Assembly: GCA_023954375.1 (NCBI GenBank)
Contig: JAMLIC010000004.1
Span: 62,001 to 126,000, forward strand
Source: Planctomycetota bacterium
GTDB taxonomy: Bacteria > Planctomycetota > J058
DNA length: 64,000 nucleotides
Direction of reading: 5' to 3'
Shown one piece after another: positions 8,480-16,630 of this stretch; positions within the stretch are counted from its first letter, which is position 1, and every line of letters starts with the position of its first letter. The notes below the pieces were generated by a model. That model was given only the letters and a program-made list of their open reading frames with translations. It made no database searches and had not been told where the DNA came from. Both the position numbers and the translations under genes were made by a program.

Positions 8480-9496
8480 TCAGCCCTCCAGGACCTCGGC
8501 GAGCTGCGCCCAGGCCGCCTCCGCCCCGAGGACCCATTGGCGCGGCTCGAAGCAGCCCAGGTCCAGGCCGGCCGCGCCCAGACCCGCGAGGAGGTGGCCG
8601 CGCGCGTCGTCGATGGCGCAGCCCCGCACCCAGCAGTGACGCTCCAGCTCGCGCCGGAGGAGGCGCGCCGGCGCGCGCAGGCTGTCGCCGAGATGCAGGA
8701 GGTCGCGGAGCCCGTGGCCGCGGACGCGCGACCCGCGCCAGTCGATCAGCACGAACGGCAGGGCCGGCGGCCGGCGGCGCCACCACGGGGCGGCGGGCCA
8801 GCGCAGCACGTTGCCCCGCCACAGGTCGCCGTGGGACAGCGTCAGCGACGGCCGCCAGCGGCCCGACTCCAGCCTGACGAGCGCCGTGCGCGCGCCCGCG
8901 CGCAGCTCGGCCGAGAGGCGCGGGTCGCGGGCCAGCGCCTCGAGCGGGCGCACGAAGTCGCGGGCGACCTCGTCGGGCGAGGGCTCGTGGCGCGTGAGGC
9001 GCGTCGCCTCGAAGAGCCAGTCGAGGAGCGGGCCGCGCAGGCGGGCGCGCGCTGCCACCCAGCGCCAGCGGGCGACCGGCAGGCCCTTGCAGAGCGGGTA
9101 GGCGGCGTAGGTGCGGTCGCCGTCGTCGAGGACGGCCAGCGGCTCGAGCACCGCGTCGGCGAGGCGCGGGTCGAGCGCCGCCCGCGCGGCCGCGCCCCGC
9201 TCGACCTCCCGGCGCACGAGGTCGTCGGCGCCGGCGGCGCGCGACGCGCTGCACTGGACGACGCCGCGCGGCCGGCCGCGCTCGTCGCGCACGAGCAGCG
9301 TGGTCACCGAGTCGAGGAGCGGCCCGCGCGGCCAGGCGGCGCTCAGCCCGCCGAAGCCGCCCGCCGGCGCGAAGGCCGCCTCGAGCGCGTCGCGCAGGAG
9401 GTGGGTCACGCGGACCGGGTCGACGACGTCGCGGTCGACGACGTCGCGGTCGGGGGCGTCGCGGCCGTCGGCGCGGGGGGTCGCCTCGACGCTCAC
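8480..9496 (-). CDS. Aminoglycoside-phosphotransferase-fold kinase
   Basis: A 338-residue protein with the APH/choline-kinase fold. The catalytic loop reads LTLSHGDLWRGNVLRW (HGDxxxxN, with the catalytic Asp and Mg-binding Asn), and the metal-binding Asp is in PFVLIDWRGSRVRG. The N-terminal lobe is divergent. The GTG start overlaps the stop of the upstream glycosyltransferase by 4 bases (GTGA), so the pair is translationally coupled. Some proteins of this kind sit in lipopolysaccharide loci and phosphorylate sugars or lipids. The substrate here is unknown, and antibiotic resistance is unlikely given the context. Confidence 0.72.
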   Translation of the reverse strand: MSVEATPRADGRDAPDRDVVDRDVVDPVRVTHLLRDALEAAFAPAGGFGGLSAAWPRGPLLDSVTTLLVRDERGRPRGVVQCSASRAAGADDLVRREVERGAAARAALDPRLADAVLEPLAVLDDGDRTYAAYPLCKGLPVARWRWVAARARLRGPLLDWLFEATRLTRHEPSPDEVARDFVRPLEALARDPRLSAELRAGARTALVRLESGRWRPSLTLSHGDLWRGNVLRWPAAPWWRRRPPALPFVLIDWRGSRVRGHGLRDLLHLGDSLRAPARLLRRELERHCWVRGCAIDDARGHLLAGLGAAGLDLGCFEPRQWVLGAEAAWAQLAEVLEG

Positions 9497-10515
9497 GCCG
9501 CCGCTCGCTCTCGCCCCGCCGGCGCCGCGTCGCCCCGGTACTCGATCAGCCGGGCGCCTCCGCCCAGGAGGCGCCGCCGGTGAAAGCGCAGGACGCCCTG
9601 CAGCTCGGGCAGCTTGCCCAGGACGGTGAAGGCCGCGTAGGCCGCCGCGTCGGCGCGCGAGCGTCCTCGCCCCCGCGTGCGCGCGTAGACGCGCGCGGCG
9701 CAGGCGGGGTAGGCCAGCCCCAGGAGCAGGCTGGCGCCGAGCGTGAGCGGCGCGCCGCCCAGCGCGGCGGCCGGGAGGATGCCCCCCCAGAGGACCGCCC
9801 GCCGCGTCTCGCGCACCCAGTGGCGCTCGGGCCCGGCGCCGTGGAGGTGGGCGCCCTCGGCGTAGGCGTGGCCCGCGCGGACGGTGCGCCGCCACCACTG
9901 GCCGAGGCGCGTCATCGCGGCGTCGTGCACCGCCATGTCCGCGTCGATCCGCGCCACGCGCCAGCCGAGCCGGCGCACCCGCAGGCAGAGCTCCGGCTCC
10001 TCGCCGGCGATCAGGTCGGCGCGGAACCAGCCCGCCTGCCGGAGCGCCGCGACGCGCGCCATGGCGTTGCCGGTCGTCGCCGGGATGTCGCCGAGCGGGC
10101 CGTCCCACTCGACGTCGATCAGCCGGTTGTAGACCGTCGCCGTGGGGTGCCGCTCCTTCGTGCGCCCGCACACGACCCCGAGCCGCGGGTCGGCCGCCAT
10201 GGCCCACGCGCCGGCCTCCAGCCACCCGGGCTGGACCTCGCAGTCGCCGTCGACGAGCTGCACGAGCGCGAGGTCGGGGCGGCGCTCGAGGAGCCGGTGC
10301 AGCCCGGCGTTGCGCGCCCGCGCCGCCGTGAACGGCAGGCTCATGTCGAGGGCCACGACCTCGGCGCCGAGCCGCCGCGCGGCGGACGGGCTGCCGTCGG
10401 TCGACCCCGAGTCCACGTAGACCACTGGCCGCCCGCCGCCGGCGACGCTCTCCAGGCAGCGCACCAGGCGCGCGCCCTCGTTGCGGCCGATGACGACGAC
10501 GCCGAGCTCCGACAT
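9493..10515 (-). CDS. Family 2 glycosyltransferase with C-terminal membrane segments
   Basis: A 340-residue GT-A glycosyltransferase. The nucleotide-binding strand is LGVVVIGRNEGARLVRCLES (residues 4-23), followed by VDSGSTDGS (34-42) and the metal-binding DxD at QLVDGDCEV (89-91 DGD). The acceptor-site motif is GEEPELCLRVRRLGWRV, an ExxxLCxR-like helix. Residues about 222-270 are hydrophobic and suggest two membrane passes near the C terminus, so the enzyme probably works at the inner face of the membrane. It opens a tight run of genes down to 4993. A hairpin (10587-10642) separates it from the gene upstream. Confidence 0.85.
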   Translation of the reverse strand: MSELGVVVIGRNEGARLVRCLESVAGGGRPVVYVDSGSTDGSPSAARRLGAEVVALDMSLPFTAARARNAGLHRLLERRPDLALVQLVDGDCEVQPGWLEAGAWAMAADPRLGVVCGRTKERHPTATVYNRLIDVEWDGPLGDIPATTGNAMARVAALRQAGWFRADLIAGEEPELCLRVRRLGWRVARIDADMAVHDAAMTRLGQWWRRTVRAGHAYAEGAHLHGAGPERHWVRETRRAVLWGGILPAAALGGAPLTLGASLLLGLAYPACAARVYARTRGRGRSRADAAAYAAFTVLGKLPELQGVLRFHRRRLLGGGARLIEYRGDAAPAGRERAAA

Positions 10516-10586
10516 TTCTGCTCCTGCTGCTCCGCCGACGCCCGCACGGCCTGACGCGCCGGCGAGGCGCAGGAGGGCGAGGCGAT

Positions 10587-10642
10587 GCCGCGCGCGGACG
10601 AGCGACGACGTGGTGACTACTTCGAGCGAGTCCGCGCGCGGC
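10587..10642 (-). terminator. Long-stem hairpin between two minus-strand units
   Basis: A perfect 13-bp inverted repeat (arm GCCGCGCGCGGAC) encloses 30 bases. It follows the small cysteine-tail gene and precedes the GT2 gene, so it probably ends one unit before the next promoter. The long loop also allows other roles, such as a protein-binding palindrome. Confidence 0.5.
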
Positions 10643-10669
10643 AGCGCCCGCCATCCTGCGCCGCAGCCA

Positions 10670-11062
10670 TCAGGGGCAGGCCTCGCCGAGGCACCGTACG
10701 CACCCGAAGCCGTCGCAGGGGCACATCGTCGCGCTCGTCCAGGTCAGGTCGTCGGCGCACGCCGTGATCTCGGTCGCCTCGATCAGGATGTCCTGCTGCA
10801 CCCCGTCGGTGAGCGAGGAGACGAGCGCCGCGTCCTCCTCCGAGAGGCGCACGCGGACGAGGAGCGGCTCGCAGGGCTCCGACAGGGCCTCCTGGCAGCG
10901 CCGGACCAGGTCGTCGAGGACCGACCCCCGGGGCCCGACGGCGGCGACGGCCTCCACCAGCTCGCAGTCCACGCCGCCCTGGCGCACGGCCGCCACCGCG
11001 CGCCCCACCGCCTCGCCGGTGCGGCCCGGCTGCCCGAGGACGAGGATCGTCATCTCCCGCAC
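10670..11062 (-). CDS. Small protein with a cysteine-rich C-terminal tail, function unknown
   Basis: A 130-residue protein that I do not recognise. The first 110 residues look like an alpha/beta fold (MTILVLGQPGRTGEAVGRAV start, then LLVRVRLSEEDAALVSSL), somewhat like a small nucleotide- or CoA-binding domain. The tail TMCPCDGFGCVRCLGEACP holds five cysteines in 15 residues, enough for a metal or Fe-S site. The GTG start has GAGG 6 bases upstream; an ATG three codons later is the alternative but has no room for a ribosome site. It begins 1 base after the stop of the GAPDH-like gene, so the two are co-transcribed and possibly work together. Confidence 0.65.
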   Translation of the reverse strand: MREMTILVLGQPGRTGEAVGRAVAAVRQGGVDCELVEAVAAVGPRGSVLDDLVRRCQEALSEPCEPLLVRVRLSEEDAALVSSLTDGVQQDILIEATEITACADDLTWTSATMCPCDGFGCVRCLGEACP

Positions 11063-11063
11063 A

Positions 11064-12119
11064 TCACACCTCGCTGAAGAGGAAGGGGTCCAGCGCCGCG
11101 ACCCGGCGCTCGTAGGTCTCCGGGTCGATGAGCCACAGCGTCGCGGCCACGGAGGAGAGGAGCGAGTTCCCGTCCTGCGGCGTGAAGCAGGCGCCGACGA
11201 CCTCGCGGTCGCCGCGGACCGCGAGGGAGTCGACGGGGACGACCGTCTGGCTGAGGATCCGCCCGTAGAGGCCGTGGTCGCGGCCGAACGAGAAGACCCG
11301 GTTCGCGGAGCGCTTGCGCGTCAGCGCGACGTAGGGGTTCCGCCGCAGCCGCCCCTTGACCTCGTCGAGCGTGACCGGCCCGTCGAGCGTCAGGCTGAAC
11401 CACAGCGTGTGCATGTACTGCGTCGGCATCTTGACGACCGACGACCACAGCGGGAGGTCGAGCCCGAGCGTCGAGAACAGCCCGTGCGCGTCACGGGCGT
11501 GGTGGGTGCCGAAGCGGCCGTCGTCGTGCTTGCCGATCGTCGGCGCGGCGACGAACTCCTCGTCCTGGCTGACGTCGTTGGCGCGGCGCATGCACACGAA
11601 CCTGCCGTCGCGCAGGTGGTGCCTGCCGTCGGCGTCGGTCGCGATCGCCCGCACGAGCGCGGCGATGTTGTGCGTGTTGCAGGAGACGACGTGGAGGAAC
11701 CGGTCCTCGCCCGGGACGAGCGCCCGGTCGTTGACGCCGCGCGCGTAGGGCTTGCCGAAGCCGTGCTCGGAGCCCTGGGCGAGGAAGCCGCGCGGCCCGG
11801 CGGCCTTCTCGTACCAGCGGCGCTTGTTCTCCAGCCCGGCGGGCGTGCAGTCGACGACCACGGCGGCGCGCTCGAGCGCCTCCTGCGCCTCGAGCTGCGG
11901 GGCGTGGCCGAGCGCGTGGAACTCGGCCCAGCGGTCCGCGTCGGTCGCCAGCCGGGCGCCGGCCCGCACCAGCGCGTCGAGCTTGCCCTTCTCCTCGGCG
12001 ACCGGCGTTCGCTTGTGGAACGTGACCTCGTCGATGCCGAACGCGTCGCGGTTGCGGGCCAGCATGGCGATGAGCGGCTCGCCGATCGTGCCGGTGCCGA
12101 GGACGTGGACGACGTTCAC
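11064..12119 (-). CDS. Type II (archaeal-type) glyceraldehyde-3-phosphate dehydrogenase-like enzyme
   Basis: A 351-residue dehydrogenase with an N-terminal Rossmann motif VHVLGTGTIGEPL (residues 4-16). The segment VVDCTPAGLENKRRWYEKAA and the catalytic-cysteine context VVSCNTHNIAALVRAI match the type II GAPDH of archaea (SCNTT) rather than the bacterial type I enzyme (SCTTN). It probably oxidises a phosphorylated aldehyde with NAD(P). Whether glyceraldehyde-3-phosphate is the substrate is uncertain, because THN replaces the usual TT. The GTG start has AGGAGGG 9 bases upstream. It is followed by the small cysteine-tail gene with a 1-base gap. A central glycolytic role is less likely than a specialised one, given the gene's place in a polysaccharide region. 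Confidence 0.72.
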   Translation of the reverse strand: MNVVHVLGTGTIGEPLIAMLARNRDAFGIDEVTFHKRTPVAEEKGKLDALVRAGARLATDADRWAEFHALGHAPQLEAQEALERAAVVVDCTPAGLENKRRWYEKAAGPRGFLAQGSEHGFGKPYARGVNDRALVPGEDRFLHVVSCNTHNIAALVRAIATDADGRHHLRDGRFVCMRRANDVSQDEEFVAAPTIGKHDDGRFGTHHARDAHGLFSTLGLDLPLWSSVVKMPTQYMHTLWFSLTLDGPVTLDEVKGRLRRNPYVALTRKRSANRVFSFGRDHGLYGRILSQTVVPVDSLAVRGDREVVGACFTPQDGNSLLSSVAATLWLIDPETYERRVAALDPFLFSEV

Positions 12120-12314
12120 GTGGGGGTGCCCTCCTGGGGCCCGCGCGCGGGGCCAGCGGCTGGTGGTTCGGGGGAGGTTCGTCGGGTCGAGGTCCGCGCG
12201 GTGGGGAGCAACCCGCGGTCCACGTGGACAGGTCAGGCCCCCACGGACCGGCACGGGTGGACGCGCGGGGCGTCGTGCGGGGTGGTGGGGATGGTTCCCC
12301 GCCCAGGAACTCAC

Positions 12315-12421
12315 CTGCGATGAGTGATGCGCTCGCGAGGGGGGCGCGATCGGCGCAGGTGCCCGGGCGACGGTGTTCGGCCCGTTCCGCGCCTCCCCAT
12401 CGCTCGCTCCGGCGGGTCGAG
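12315..12421 (-). repeat. Interspersed repeat family 1, copy A
   Basis: Read on the minus strand this copy starts GAGCGAGCGATGGGG and ends CCTCGCGAGCGCATCACTCATC, the same two conserved ends as copies at 17987-18073, 18089-18180, 25304-25393 and 52926-53022. It lies in the 328-base gap upstream of the GAPDH-like gene. The interior is closest to the 52926 copy (GGAGGCGCGGAACGGGCC, GCCCGGGC, GCGCCGATCGCGCC). The rest of the gap carries the ribosome site of the GAPDH-like gene and nothing else I can name. Confidence 0.85.
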
Positions 12422-12447
12422 ACGAGCGGCGTGTCCTCCGTGGTTGA

Positions 12448-13200
12448 TCAGTCCCGAGGGGGCCGCGCCTCGCCCGGCGGCTCCGGCGGGGGCAGGGGCG
12501 AGTCGACGCCGGCGCGCTCGCAGATCGCGCGCACGGCGGCGGCGGCGGCCTCGGCCATGGGTCCGTCGCCCTCCGCCAGGGGGACGAGGGCCGGCACCTC
12601 GTCGAGGGTGCCGCGCGCGAGGAGGGCGTCGGCGCACGCGAGGTGGGCGAGGCCGGCCGCCTCGGGCCCGAGCAGGCGCCCGACGAGGGCGCGGCGGCCC
12701 TCCTCCGAGCGCGCCAGCGCCAGGGCGGCGTCGCTGGCGACGTCCGGCGCCGGGTCGTCCACGAGGCGCGCGAGCACGGACAGCACGTCGGGGCCGTGCG
12801 GGAGCGCGCTCAACCCGGCCACCGCGCGGGCCCGGACCGCCTCGTCGTGGGAGGTCGAGGCGATCAGCAGGCGCTCGAGCGCGTCGTCCGGCCCGGTCGT
12901 CGTCGCGTCCGCGAGCGCGTCGAGCGCGCCGCCGCCGTTCGACGGCGCGGAGCGCGCGACCCTGGCGGGCGGCGAGGGAGGCTCCAGCGGCGGCGCCCGC
13001 CGCTCGTCGGCCGGCGCGATCGTCACGGGCGGCCCCGACGCCGGCTCGCGGCCCTCGTCGGCGGGGAGGACGGCCAGCGCGCACAGCGTCGCCGCGAGCC
13101 CCGCCACCGGCACCGCGGCCAACGGCCCGAGCGCCCGCGAGACCCGCACCTGACCGCCGCGCGCGGACGTCCTCCACGCCTCGTTCCCGGCCGCGTGCAT
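12448..13200 (-). CDS. Membrane-anchored HEAT-repeat protein
   Basis: A 250-residue protein. A hydrophobic segment near residues 25-45 (PLAAVPVAGLAATLCALAVLP) anchors it. After a Pro-rich linker, residues about 95-235 form four to five helical HEAT-type repeats (DALERLLIASTSHDEAVRARAV, LVDDPAPDVASDAALALA and similar). Such repeats are protein-binding scaffolds. The ATG chosen gives the membrane segment its usual position; a GTG 12 codons upstream is possible, and neither has a strong ribosome site. It follows the flippase gene by about 70 bases on the same strand. Its function in the locus is unknown. Confidence 0.65.
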   Translation of the reverse strand: MHAAGNEAWRTSARGGQVRVSRALGPLAAVPVAGLAATLCALAVLPADEGREPASGPPVTIAPADERRAPPLEPPSPPARVARSAPSNGGGALDALADATTTGPDDALERLLIASTSHDEAVRARAVAGLSALPHGPDVLSVLARLVDDPAPDVASDAALALARSEEGRRALVGRLLGPEAAGLAHLACADALLARGTLDEVPALVPLAEGDGPMAEAAAAAVRAICERAGVDSPLPPPEPPGEARPPRD

Positions 13201-13268
13201 CGGCCCGAGTGTCGGCGCGGCGCCCCCGGCGGGCACGTACCGCGGGGGTCACGGGTCGGTCATCGCGA

Positions 13269-14798
13269 TCAGGCCGGCGCGGCCACCCCGGCCGCCCCGC
13301 GCCCCGCGTGGACGCGCCAGGCCAGCCCCGCGGCGGCCGCCCACGGGGCCACGCCCGTGAGCCCGCCGGCGACCATCCCGACCGGCGTCGGCCCGCCGGC
13401 GAGCGCCTCGGCGCCGAGGCCGAGGGCGCAGGCGACGAGCACCAGGGCCGTCGCGCTGACGTCGAGGCGGACGAAGCGCAGCCCGCGCAGGCGCACGAGC
13501 CCGGAGGTCGTGGCGTACTTGCAGGCGTCCGCGAGGGCCAGCCCGACGAGGGCGCCCGGGAAGCCGGCCAGCCAGAAGCCGGCGGGCAGGAGGCCGAGGA
13601 TGCCGAGCAGCTTCGCCAGGTTCCCGGCGGCCACGGCGCGCGTCTCGCCGCGGGCGAGGAGGAGCGCCGTGTTGGGCGCCTCGAGCACCTGGAACCAGGC
13701 GCCGAGGAGCAGGAGCTGCAGGATCCAGCCGGCGTCGGCGTAGCGCGCGTCGTAGAGGAGGCCGATCAGCGCCGGCCCGGCCGGGAGCATGGCCGAGACG
13801 AGCGCGCCGCCCCCGAGGAGCAGCGGCAGGCGCACCCGCCGCGCCTCGCGCAGGAGCTCCGCCTCGCGGTCGCGGAGGCGGCTCAGCGTCGGGAACACGA
13901 CCTTCGTGCCCACCTGCAGGAGCGCGCCGACGGGCATGGCGGCCAGCGCCGCGGCGATCCCGTAGACGCCGAGCAGGCTCCACGGGACGAGCCCGCCGAA
14001 GATCAGGCGGTCGGCCTGCGTGGCCAGGAACGTGAGCATGGTGCTCACGAACACCCACTTGCCGAACGTGAACAGCGCCCGCGCGGCGGCGGGGTCCCAC
14101 GCCGGGCGGTTGGCGGGCCCCTCGAGGAGCGTGTGCGAGATCACCAGGCGCAGGGCGCTCTTCGTCAGGGCGCCGGCGACCAGGGCCCACACGCTCGGGT
14201 GGACCCAGGCGAAGCCGACCATCACGAGGAGCGACCCGAGCTGCAGGGTCAGCTCGAAGAACGTGAGCTGCCGGATGCGCAGGTGACGCCCGTAGACGAA
14301 GACGCGCGTGGAGACCGCGCCGTCGAGGAGCGCCGAGAGGCCGGTCACGGGGAGGTACCAGATGAGGTCGCGCGCCAGCGGCTCGCTCCCCGAGTAGAGC
14401 GCGGCCACGGGCCAGGCGATGAGGAACGAGATCAGGCAGAGCGTCGTGCCGCGCACGAGCTGGAAGGTCCAGGCGGTGTTCAGGTAGCGCGGGTCGTCGC
14501 CGCGCGGGCTCTGCACGATCGCAGGGGAGATCCCCACGTCCGTGAACAGCCAGAGGCCCTGGATGAAGACGTGGATGATCGCCATGAGGCCGAAGGCCTC
14601 GGGGAAGAGCAGGCGCGCGAGGATGATGTTGCCCGCCAGGCGCAGGACGTTGCTCGCCGCGTAGCCGGCGATCGTCCACGCCGAGCCGCCGAGCGCCCGG
14701 CGGCGCAGGGCGCGCACGTCGGCCGCCCCCGAAGGGGACGGAGCGGCGCCCTCAGGCGAGGGCCTGGCGGGGTCGGTGGGTCCGACGTCTCCTGCCAC
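13269..14798 (-). CDS. Wzx-type polysaccharide flippase
   Basis: A 509-residue polytopic membrane protein of the oligosaccharide flippase (MOP/MVF) superfamily with about 12-14 membrane segments. Family signatures are SAWTIAGYAASNVLRLAGNIILARLLFPEAFG near residues 38-70 (typical of Wzx/RfbX, quoted in parts), GLMAIIHVFIQGLWLFTDVGIS, and the central YGIAAALAAMPVGALLQVG. It would move lipid-linked repeat units across the inner membrane for polymerisation by the Wzy-like protein in this locus. The first 30 residues are a Pro/Ala-rich extension. The GTG start is 3 bases after the stop of the lipoprotein gene, implying co-transcription. Confidence 0.85.
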   Translation of the reverse strand: MAGDVGPTDPARPSPEGAAPSPSGAADVRALRRRALGGSAWTIAGYAASNVLRLAGNIILARLLFPEAFGLMAIIHVFIQGLWLFTDVGISPAIVQSPRGDDPRYLNTAWTFQLVRGTTLCLISFLIAWPVAALYSGSEPLARDLIWYLPVTGLSALLDGAVSTRVFVYGRHLRIRQLTFFELTLQLGSLLVMVGFAWVHPSVWALVAGALTKSALRLVISHTLLEGPANRPAWDPAAARALFTFGKWVFVSTMLTFLATQADRLIFGGLVPWSLLGVYGIAAALAAMPVGALLQVGTKVVFPTLSRLRDREAELLREARRVRLPLLLGGGALVSAMLPAGPALIGLLYDARYADAGWILQLLLLGAWFQVLEAPNTALLLARGETRAVAAGNLAKLLGILGLLPAGFWLAGFPGALVGLALADACKYATTSGLVRLRGLRFVRLDVSATALVLVACALGLGAEALAGGPTPVGMVAGGLTGVAPWAAAAGLAWRVHAGRGAAGVAAPA

Positions 14799-14801
14799 GC
14801 T

Positions 14802-16451
14802 TCAACGCGCCCCGGCATCGCTTGCCGCCGCCCGGGCCCACTCCTGCGCGATCGCGGCGAGGGCCGAGTACTTGGGCGACGCCGCGGGGTCGGCGTCCTG
14901 CCGCTCGAGCGCGCCCCAGCAGCCCCACTTCTGCGGCGCGTAGGTGGAGCTGAAGTGGACGAAGAGCCCGCCGCCCTCCTCCCGCCACAGCGCCAGGTAG
15001 TCGCGGTAGAGCTGGCGCATGCGCGGGTGGCGGTTCGCCTGGACGAACAGCTCGGTCAGGCGGCCGTCCTCGACCGCCTCGCCGACGCCGACGAGGTGCT
15101 GGCCCCCCTCGTAGGCGACGAGCGTCAGGCCGGCCTCGCGCGCGAGCGCGCGCTGGCGGCGCACGAGGTCGCGCTGGCGCTCGAGGTCGGCGGCGCACGC
15201 GTCGAGCACCTGGTCGACCGACCAGCCGCGGGTGGTGCGCCAGCTCCGCCGGGAGCCGAGCCGCCCGCCGAAGTAGGGGGCGATCGCCAGGGCGTCGGCG
15301 GCGTCGGGCCGCGGGAGCGCCGCGAGCAGCCGCTCCGTCAGGCCGGGGTTCGCCGCGTGGGCGCCGACGACCCGCACGAGGCGCTCGCGGCCGCCCAGCT
15401 CGCGCTCGAACAGGTCGAAGACCTCCGCGCTGCGCCGGGCGTAGCGCTCCCACCACTCGAGCCCCTCGGCGCGGGCCGCCGCCGTGACCTCGCGGTGCTG
15501 GCCGAAGGCGCCGTTCCACACCTCGTTGGAGTACTCGACGAAGAGCTGGAGCCGGGGGTCCAGCGCGTCCTTGAGCAGGGCCGCGAGGCGCCGCACGTAG
15601 TCGTCGTCGGCGCGGTGCGGCACGCACACCCACATGTGCTTCCCGGTCCGGTTGCACAGGTCGGCCATGACCTCGTAGGCCACGCCGTTCTTCCCGTCCT
15701 GGCTGCGGTGGTCGGGGCGCTTGCGCTCCGACCAGGAGGTCACCGGCGAGTGGTTGGTCTCGCCCCAGTCCATGAAGCGCAGGGCCGAGAACGGGCGCAG
15801 CCGCTCGAGGAACAGCGGATGGAACGGCTCGGCCTCGTGGGTGGCCTCGAAGCCCGGCAGGAGCACGCGCACGCCGCGGACGTGGTCGTCGGCGCTCGAG
15901 CGCGTGATGCGGACGGTGAGGCCCTTGCGCGTCGAGGCCACGTCGGCGGTGAAGCGGGCCACGCCGCCGCCGCCGTGCGCGTGCCGGGCGCGGCCGCCGT
16001 CCCAGCGCACCTCGACCTCGCCTGCGCCCTCGAACAGGACGACGTAGCGGCCGGCCGGGTGGCCGCCGCCCATGAGCGTGTAGGTCGTCGCCGACTGACC
16101 GTCGGCCAGCCCGACGGGGTAGCCCTGCGGGTCGAGCGGCGGCTCGGGGCCGCCGCCCGAGAGGTCCCAGGGATAGCCCTTGGCGTTGACGCGAGAGGAC
16201 CGCATCGCGTCGACGAACGGCCACTCGGGCGAGTAGTAGCTCACCGCGGTCAGGTTCATGCCGACCGAGGCGGTCGTCGCGCAGGCGGGCGCGGCCACCG
16301 CCGGCGCCGGGGAGGTCACCCCACCGCGTGGGGACGTCGCCCCACCCGCAGGCGTCGGCGCCGGGTCGGCCCCGCCGCCGCCGCAGCCCACGGCCGGGAG
16401 GAACAACCCGAGCAGCACCACGATGAAGGTCGTTCCCCCGCGCTCACCCAT
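14802..16451 (-). CDS. Lipoprotein resembling a glycoside hydrolase
   Basis: A 549-residue lipoprotein. Residues 1-22 are a signal peptide with a lipobox ending AVGC, followed by a Gly/Ala/Pro linker. The body resembles a TIM-barrel glycosidase: FVEYSNEVWNGAFGQ carries a NE pair in a context often annotated as cellulase- or cellulose-binding-like, and LTLVAYEGGQHLVG supplies a second candidate acid. The family assignment is by motif only. A GGGAG ribosome site lies 5 bases before the ATG. It heads the minus-strand polysaccharide series and is divergent from the beta-barrel gene, so a role in trimming or releasing the exported polymer is plausible. Confidence 0.65.
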   Translation of the reverse strand: MGERGGTTFIVVLLGLFLPAVGCGGGGADPAPTPAGGATSPRGGVTSPAPAVAAPACATTASVGMNLTAVSYYSPEWPFVDAMRSSRVNAKGYPWDLSGGGPEPPLDPQGYPVGLADGQSATTYTLMGGGHPAGRYVVLFEGAGEVEVRWDGGRARHAHGGGGVARFTADVASTRKGLTVRITRSSADDHVRGVRVLLPGFEATHEAEPFHPLFLERLRPFSALRFMDWGETNHSPVTSWSERKRPDHRSQDGKNGVAYEVMADLCNRTGKHMWVCVPHRADDDYVRRLAALLKDALDPRLQLFVEYSNEVWNGAFGQHREVTAAARAEGLEWWERYARRSAEVFDLFERELGGRERLVRVVGAHAANPGLTERLLAALPRPDAADALAIAPYFGGRLGSRRSWRTTRGWSVDQVLDACAADLERQRDLVRRQRALAREAGLTLVAYEGGQHLVGVGEAVEDGRLTELFVQANRHPRMRQLYRDYLALWREEGGGLFVHFSSTYAPQKWGCWGALERQDADPAASPKYSALAAIAQEWARAAASDAGAR

Positions 16452-16630
16452 GTCGTCTCCCAGGCGCCCTGGGCGCCCGTCGCCGCCGCTGCGAACCGTG
16501 CGCCGCGGCGCGCGACGCCGGGGGCCGTGGTTTGCGCCCGACGCGCCCCGCCGGCCCGCGCTTCGCGCGGCGCGCGGTCGAGGGCGCGGGTGAGCGAGCG
16601 CGAGGGTCGGTGAGGCGACGCACACAGGCG

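Noticed and set aside
8480..9496. Antibiotic-resistance aminoglycoside phosphotransferase
   Set aside because: Only the fold and catalytic loop match; position inside a polysaccharide operon and the divergent N-lobe argue for another substrate.
12324..16613. A 1429-codon open frame on the plus strand
   Set aside because: It is antisense to the HEAT, flippase and lipoprotein genes and is compositionally Arg/Gly/Ala-only; absence of stops is a GC effect.
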